Notes under the pieces: generated by a model | The model's database searches: none | What the model saw: the letters and a program-made list of their open reading frames with translations, nothing else | Told to the model about the DNA's origin: nothing | From: Bacteroidetes bacterium HGW-Bacteroidetes-1 | Lineage (GTDB): Bacteria > Bacteroidota > Bacteroidia > Bacteroidales > F082 | Length of the DNA stretch: 47,175 nucleotides | Assembly (NCBI GenBank): GCA_002842755.1 | Contig: PHDU01000024.1 | Span: forward strand, 1-47,175 | Direction of reading: 5' to 3' | Shown here: one piece after another, positions 43,121 through 47,175 of the stretch | Layout: each line of letters starts with the position of its first letter | Numbering within the stretch: the stretch's first letter is position 1 | Translations under genes and position numbers: made by a program

Positions 43121-45514
43121 TTATTTCTTTGAAAAAACAGCCTTGTAACGTGCTTTGTTTTCAACATCTTCCCTTGAAAAAAGATCATTGAAATAGTGAT
43201 TACCAATATACATATCTGCCTGGTCGCAATAGTAATTGCTCGCTGGAATACCAGAGGTTCCCGTTGGAATTACAACATAGGAATCTTTCCAGTCTGCCGG
43301 ATTGTATATATGTCTCTGAGATGCACCATGAATCGCATTGAATGTGGTATGAATATTATATCCACAAGCGCTTACCGTATGAAAACTACCGCCCACAGGA
43401 AAAGGTCCTTTATTAAAACCAAAAATACGATCAAGCATCTTTACTTTACCCATCGGGTGGTTTAGCGTAAGCTGATGAACATCGCACCATTTCCAAGAAT
43501 TTAAGTCAGCCCCTTGCGTTGTTTCAATCCATTGAATCGTTTCGTGATAACTCTTTAGAACAATATCTTCGAAAGTTTCTTTCTCAGATGTAAGTACATT
43601 GTCAAACCAAATTGATCCTTGGTTTCGCCAAAGATGATCAAATGCGTGTCGAATCAACCCACTTCCAAATTCAGAAAACAATGTTTCACCCATTTCATCA
43701 GCAAGTGTATTTTTTAAAAATAAATAATAAAATTTCTCAAAAACAAGAGGTGCTGCACTATCTCCATACATTACAGCGTCCCATCCTTTTAGGTTTTCAA
43801 ATGCTTTTTGTTCATTGGATGCACGGTTATTGCTGTTCTCAATTAAATTAACAAGGTCATCAAGATACCTTTTTACAAATGATGATTGCTGATCCGATTG
43901 CATATCCATGAAATCCTGAATCCCCAGCTTTTCCTTTTCATTGAGCATTTCTCTGATACGGTCAATCCGTGCGGAGTTGTCAAACCAATTTCCAATATAA
44001 TAAGGATAAGCATCGCCTACTACACGATTATTGGCAGAAGAAACATGGCCTTCTTCAGGATTATATGTAGAAGGAAGTTCATCAAAGGGAACGGTTCCTG
44101 TCCAGTCATATTGGTCTGTTGCGCCGGAATAGATAAATATCCCTTCCCCATCATTACGAACAGGGACAGTACCACAGCTTTGCATACCAATATTACCCTC
44201 AACATCAGCATACACAATATTTTGACTTACAGCCCCCATTGTCCGTAATGCATTTCTAAAATCCTCCCAGTTTTTTGCATGGTTAAGGAGATAAATACTT
44301 CTTAGCTCATCGCTAAAATCATTGCCAGTCCAACACATGGAAAGGACTTCGTTTTGAAGTTTCTTGAAATCGGAAATGATGGGGCCACGATGTGTAAATT
44401 TGTTTTCCCGCAGGATAGTGTCACCTTTCTTTGTAATAATAGATTCATGTATGACTTCCATATCTTTCCATTCATCATTAAAAAGATACTGTTCCGGATT
44501 ATTTGGATTCAATGTTTCTGCATAAAAATCCATTTCATCAACATATAGGTTTGTCATTCCCCAGGCAATATACTCATTATGACCACAAATAATCATTGGA
44601 GCACCGGGTAAAGCTACGCCCGTAACATTCATTTGACCTTCAACCACCTGGTGTATCTGATACCATATTCCAGGTGCTCCAAAACCGAGATGCATATCGC
44701 CCGCCATCAATGCTTTTCCTGAGGTACTTTTTCTACCAGAGATGGCCCAGTTATTGCTTCCACTGAAAATTTCGAGTCCAAGTTCCTGTAAATTCAGATT
44801 CCCATCAAGCATTGAAAACAAAGCAGTATCATTTTTTTCCTCCAGGTCTGGAAATACATACGTCTTTTGATAATCAAGATCAGGTAACAGCTGCGAAAAC
44901 CTTTCTTCATCCAACTTTTGCCTGAGTTTATGCAAGTATATTTCATTTTGCCATGAACCTGCCAGATCCCAGGCCATATATCCAATAAGATTGAGTGTAT
45001 GAATAGGTTGCCAGGGCTCCGGTTTATATCCAAGGATGAGAAACTCAGGAGGTAATTTTTTTTGGTGCGTTTCAATAAACTGGTTGATTCCGTTTGTAAA
45101 TGCATTCAGATTTTCCAGCAATACCGCATCGCTTTGATCTAATACCATTTGTGATTTTTTTGTCATGCGCAAAGCACGCAGAAGATGATCAGTATTCACC
45201 ATATCTTCACCAAAAATCTCAGAGAGCCTACCAAGCGTTACCCTCCGGAGTAAATCCATTTGCCAGAGTCGGTCCTGCGCCATCAGAAATCCAGTCACCA
45301 TGTATAAATCATGCTCATTTTTAGCATAAACATGCGGTACGGCACGTTCATCGCGATATACTGAAACCTCTTCCTTAAGGTCTTTCAGGTTCGCTCCTTC
45401 CGAATAATCAGGCAGGGCATTGTGAGAAACATAACGAACTGCAATAAATGATACAATTGCAATAATAGCGAGTAAAACAAGCAGCCCTATAAGTATTTTC
45501 CTGAACGTTTTCAT
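43121..45514 (-). CDS. Penicillin acylase family (Ntn-hydrolase) protein
   Basis: This protein of 797 aa has an N-terminal hydrophobic anchor or signal (about 7-27), an alpha-chain region, and a self-cleavage site at Gly252-Ser253 in SGSNNWAISG. Ser253 would become the N-terminal nucleophile. MAQDRLWQMDLLRR (about 78-91) and the beta-chain GDMHLGFGAPGIWY are typical of the family. Members cleave amide bonds of penicillins, acyl-homoserine lactones or other acyl amides. The true substrate is unknown. It lies 13 bp after the phospholipase C-like gene in the same direction, so the two are probably co-transcribed. Confidence 0.92.
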   Translation of the reverse strand: MKTFRKILIGLLVLLAIIAIVSFIAVRYVSHNALPDYSEGANLKDLKEEVSVYRDERAVPHVYAKNEHDLYMVTGFLMAQDRLWQMDLLRRVTLGRLSEIFGEDMVNTDHLLRALRMTKKSQMVLDQSDAVLLENLNAFTNGINQFIETHQKKLPPEFLILGYKPEPWQPIHTLNLIGYMAWDLAGSWQNEIYLHKLRQKLDEERFSQLLPDLDYQKTYVFPDLEEKNDTALFSMLDGNLNLQELGLEIFSGSNNWAISGRKSTSGKALMAGDMHLGFGAPGIWYQIHQVVEGQMNVTGVALPGAPMIICGHNEYIAWGMTNLYVDEMDFYAETLNPNNPEQYLFNDEWKDMEVIHESIITKKGDTILRENKFTHRGPIISDFKKLQNEVLSMCWTGNDFSDELRSIYLLNHAKNWEDFRNALRTMGAVSQNIVYADVEGNIGMQSCGTVPVRNDGEGIFIYSGATDQYDWTGTVPFDELPSTYNPEEGHVSSANNRVVGDAYPYYIGNWFDNSARIDRIREMLNEKEKLGIQDFMDMQSDQQSSFVKRYLDDLVNLIENSNNRASNEQKAFENLKGWDAVMYGDSAAPLVFEKFYYLFLKNTLADEMGETLFSEFGSGLIRHAFDHLWRNQGSIWFDNVLTSEKETFEDIVLKSYHETIQWIETTQGADLNSWKWCDVHQLTLNHPMGKVKMLDRIFGFNKGPFPVGGSFHTVSACGYNIHTTFNAIHGASQRHIYNPADWKDSYVVIPTGTSGIPASNYYCDQADMYIGNHYFNDLFSREDVENKARYKAVFSKK

Positions 45515-45527
45515 ATTATTGATTGTT

Positions 45528-46907
45528 TTAAAGTAATGATAACGAGGGTTTGTTATTTACTTGTTGCCCAGAGTTTTCGAGAACAGAGCGCATAAAACTT
45601 TGCATGGCCATGCTCAATGATTTCATGCGTTCAGCAATGGCAATTGTGATTGCATCAACAGCCTCCGCTCCTTTTTCATCGCGTATCACTTCAACAATAT
45701 TCTGCAGCTCCGGCAAATCATTTACTTCGATCGAAGGATCTGAGATGAAACGTTTAGGAATATTATTGAGAAGCACTTTGTTTATTGCCTTCGCCCTCTC
45801 AACAGCTCCTTTTGAGGCATTATCAACCATAAAACGATCGGTAAAAGGAACAAATTCATTGGGATGCTTGAGTGCAGTCAGGATTGGGTGCGACCAATTC
45901 TGTTCATTGTATGCCCTGCGCATCACCTGCCATTGAAATTCTTCAATAACATTATGTTTGTTAGATACAAGCTGGATGGCATCCGTTTTGCTTTGTTTGA
46001 ATCCTAGCACGGACTTTAAGTTGATCCAAATCATTTTAAAAACGCTCACCCCCGGCAATGGCTGACTATGATATGGCATGGTAACATCACCAAGATAATG
46101 CATGCCCCAGCCCATAAATCTCCAACCCCAGTAGGGTTCACCACTTTTAAACGAAAATTCCGAAAGGGATTTGTAAAGAAACATACGATAATCCACGAAA
46201 GTATGTTTTAGAAACGGGCCAAACTTATATAGAATCTTTGATTCATGAAAAAAACCCATATGAAATGGTGCCTGACTGCTGTATTCAAGATTCGGATTAC
46301 CAAAGGGTTGCTTTCCAAATCCATAACGCTCACCATAAACGGTACTGTTGTCCTCAAAAAGGCCAAGATCAAAACCATAATCGGGCTCATCTGAGGCAGT
46401 TGCCACTACATCAAGGGGCAAAACCAACTCCCCTTCCGTGAGCCAAACGTATTGTGTCTGGGTCATCACACCCATATCTTTTAGCGTGGTAATGTCTGTT
46501 GGGTCGGCCATTGACCTTTCTTCCGGTTGCTGACCAGGCAAAAGGTGCAGATAAAGCGGTGTTTTAATGTTTGGATTCACCCTGATAGCATTAAAAAACC
46601 GTTCAAGAATACCATCTGGATTACCGGTAGCCTTAAAAGCAAGTTCTTCCGGACAAGCCTTATAATTTGGGAGATTTTGTCGTGACCATAACTCCTGATT
46701 TGTAAGAAATACCTCTATTTGCTGCTCATTCTCAAGTAGAAATTTACTAAGACTTTTTACCTCAACTTTATCAAAATGTTTCCATTCTGACATTTCAGAA
46801 AGCGACGGATAAACGAGTAATGGATGTTCATTCCATGCTTGTGACTCAAATGAAAAAGCAACAATAAGCAATGTCATTAGTAACTTCTGCAAGTTTAATA
46901 CAGACAT
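45528..46907 (-). CDS. Secreted zinc-dependent phospholipase C / P1 nuclease-like protein
   Basis: This protein of 459 aa has a signal peptide (MSVLNLQKLLMTLLIVAFSFESQA), so the mature protein would start with Trp, as in zinc phospholipase C and P1 nuclease. Metal-site-like motifs follow: APFHMGFFHE (about 213-222) and GWGMHYLGDVTMPYHS (about 265-280), the HxxxD/HxxxH arrangement of the family. A long helical C-terminus completes it. I chose the ATG at 46907; an ATG at 46958 gives a weaker signal peptide. A TATATTTG sequence (46910-46917, minus strand) is too close to serve this start but could serve the ATG at 46877. The substrate is not known. Confidence 0.72.
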   Translation of the reverse strand: MSVLNLQKLLMTLLIVAFSFESQAWNEHPLLVYPSLSEMSEWKHFDKVEVKSLSKFLLENEQQIEVFLTNQELWSRQNLPNYKACPEELAFKATGNPDGILERFFNAIRVNPNIKTPLYLHLLPGQQPEERSMADPTDITTLKDMGVMTQTQYVWLTEGELVLPLDVVATASDEPDYGFDLGLFEDNSTVYGERYGFGKQPFGNPNLEYSSQAPFHMGFFHESKILYKFGPFLKHTFVDYRMFLYKSLSEFSFKSGEPYWGWRFMGWGMHYLGDVTMPYHSQPLPGVSVFKMIWINLKSVLGFKQSKTDAIQLVSNKHNVIEEFQWQVMRRAYNEQNWSHPILTALKHPNEFVPFTDRFMVDNASKGAVERAKAINKVLLNNIPKRFISDPSIEVNDLPELQNIVEVIRDEKGAEAVDAITIAIAERMKSLSMAMQSFMRSVLENSGQQVNNKPSLSLL

Positions 46908-46958
46908 AACAAATATATTAAGTTTATTATGCAATAATAATAAAATGTTGGCTTGCAT

Positions 46959-47175
46959 CGATATATATTTCTATTTCATATTAGAATGAAATAATAGTTT
47001 CGATACTTCAGATGGTTTATCCAACCACTTAAAAATTTTAATTTTTGTGCAACAAGTGACCACTTTAAAAAGAAGGTAAGGAGTTGTCAATAAATAACAT
47101 TTACAATTTAGGTGATATTTTGTAGTTCCATTCGCCATGGAAATCATTTCGTTCAATATTTAGGTTTTGTTTTTC
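46959..47175. other. Right-end intergenic sequence
   Basis: About 217 bp of AT-rich sequence with no credible gene or hairpin. The neighbouring feature lies outside the window. Confidence 0.3.

Noticed and set aside
46910-46917. TATATTTG as the promoter of the phospholipase C-like gene
   Set aside because: It ends 3 bp before the preferred ATG, so a transcript from it would start within the codon. The region is also very AT-rich.

Overview
The window looks like chromosomal DNA of a Bacteroidota (Bacteroidetes) bacterium, probably Bacteroidales-like. The evidence is the recurrent TAnnTTTG -7 promoter boxes, a long Bacteroidetes-type NusB (320 aa), a PorG-like protein next to uppS-bamA-ompH-ompH, a type IX secretion (T9SS) C-terminal sorting domain, and HmuY/TonB haem-uptake genes. 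I saw no tRNA, rRNA, CRISPR array or complete insertion sequence.

Layout. (1) 1-6500 is an accessory island with a type I restriction-modification system: hsdM, hsdS, a four-helix-bundle gene inside an inverted-repeat frame, then hsdR. A large attC-like hairpin lies on its left. Short repeats, a group II intron 3' relic and small palindromes lie on its right. (2) 6836-12440 holds a fused glycosyltransferase, nusB, and a lysC-lysA pair in which lysC carries an apparent one-base frameshift. (3) 12507-19693 (minus strand) is a complete histidine operon, hisL-G-D-C-B-H-A-F-IE. It has a previously unlisted 24-residue leader peptide with four His codons, an antiterminator segment and a strong intrinsic terminator: a classical attenuator. 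(4) 19762-29553 (minus strand) is envelope and housekeeping: rsgA, a CBS protein, an Omp85-like barrel, nadK, a PorG-like gene, uppS, bamA and two ompH genes, closed by a terminator. (5) 29875-35084 holds a degenerate PrsW-like membrane protein, dprA divergent from a MurG-like glycosyltransferase, a hemerythrin/LuxR pair with translational overlap, and a flavodoxin. (6) 35227-43089 is a haem/iron acquisition locus: a small membrane protein, a double-module HmuY-like protein exported by T9SS, a haem-type TonB receptor, a double-module HmuY-like lipoprotein, and a FecA-like TonB receptor with a candidate operator. (7) 43121-46907 (minus strand) is a zinc phospholipase C/P1-like secreted protein followed by a penicillin-acylase-family hydrolase.

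The most interesting points are the his attenuator, the paired double-module HmuY proteins with different surface-anchoring routes, the hemerythrin-LuxR pair whose receiver domain lacks the phospho-acceptor Asp, and the structured repeats that frame the restriction island. All calls come from reading the sequence; no database search was run.
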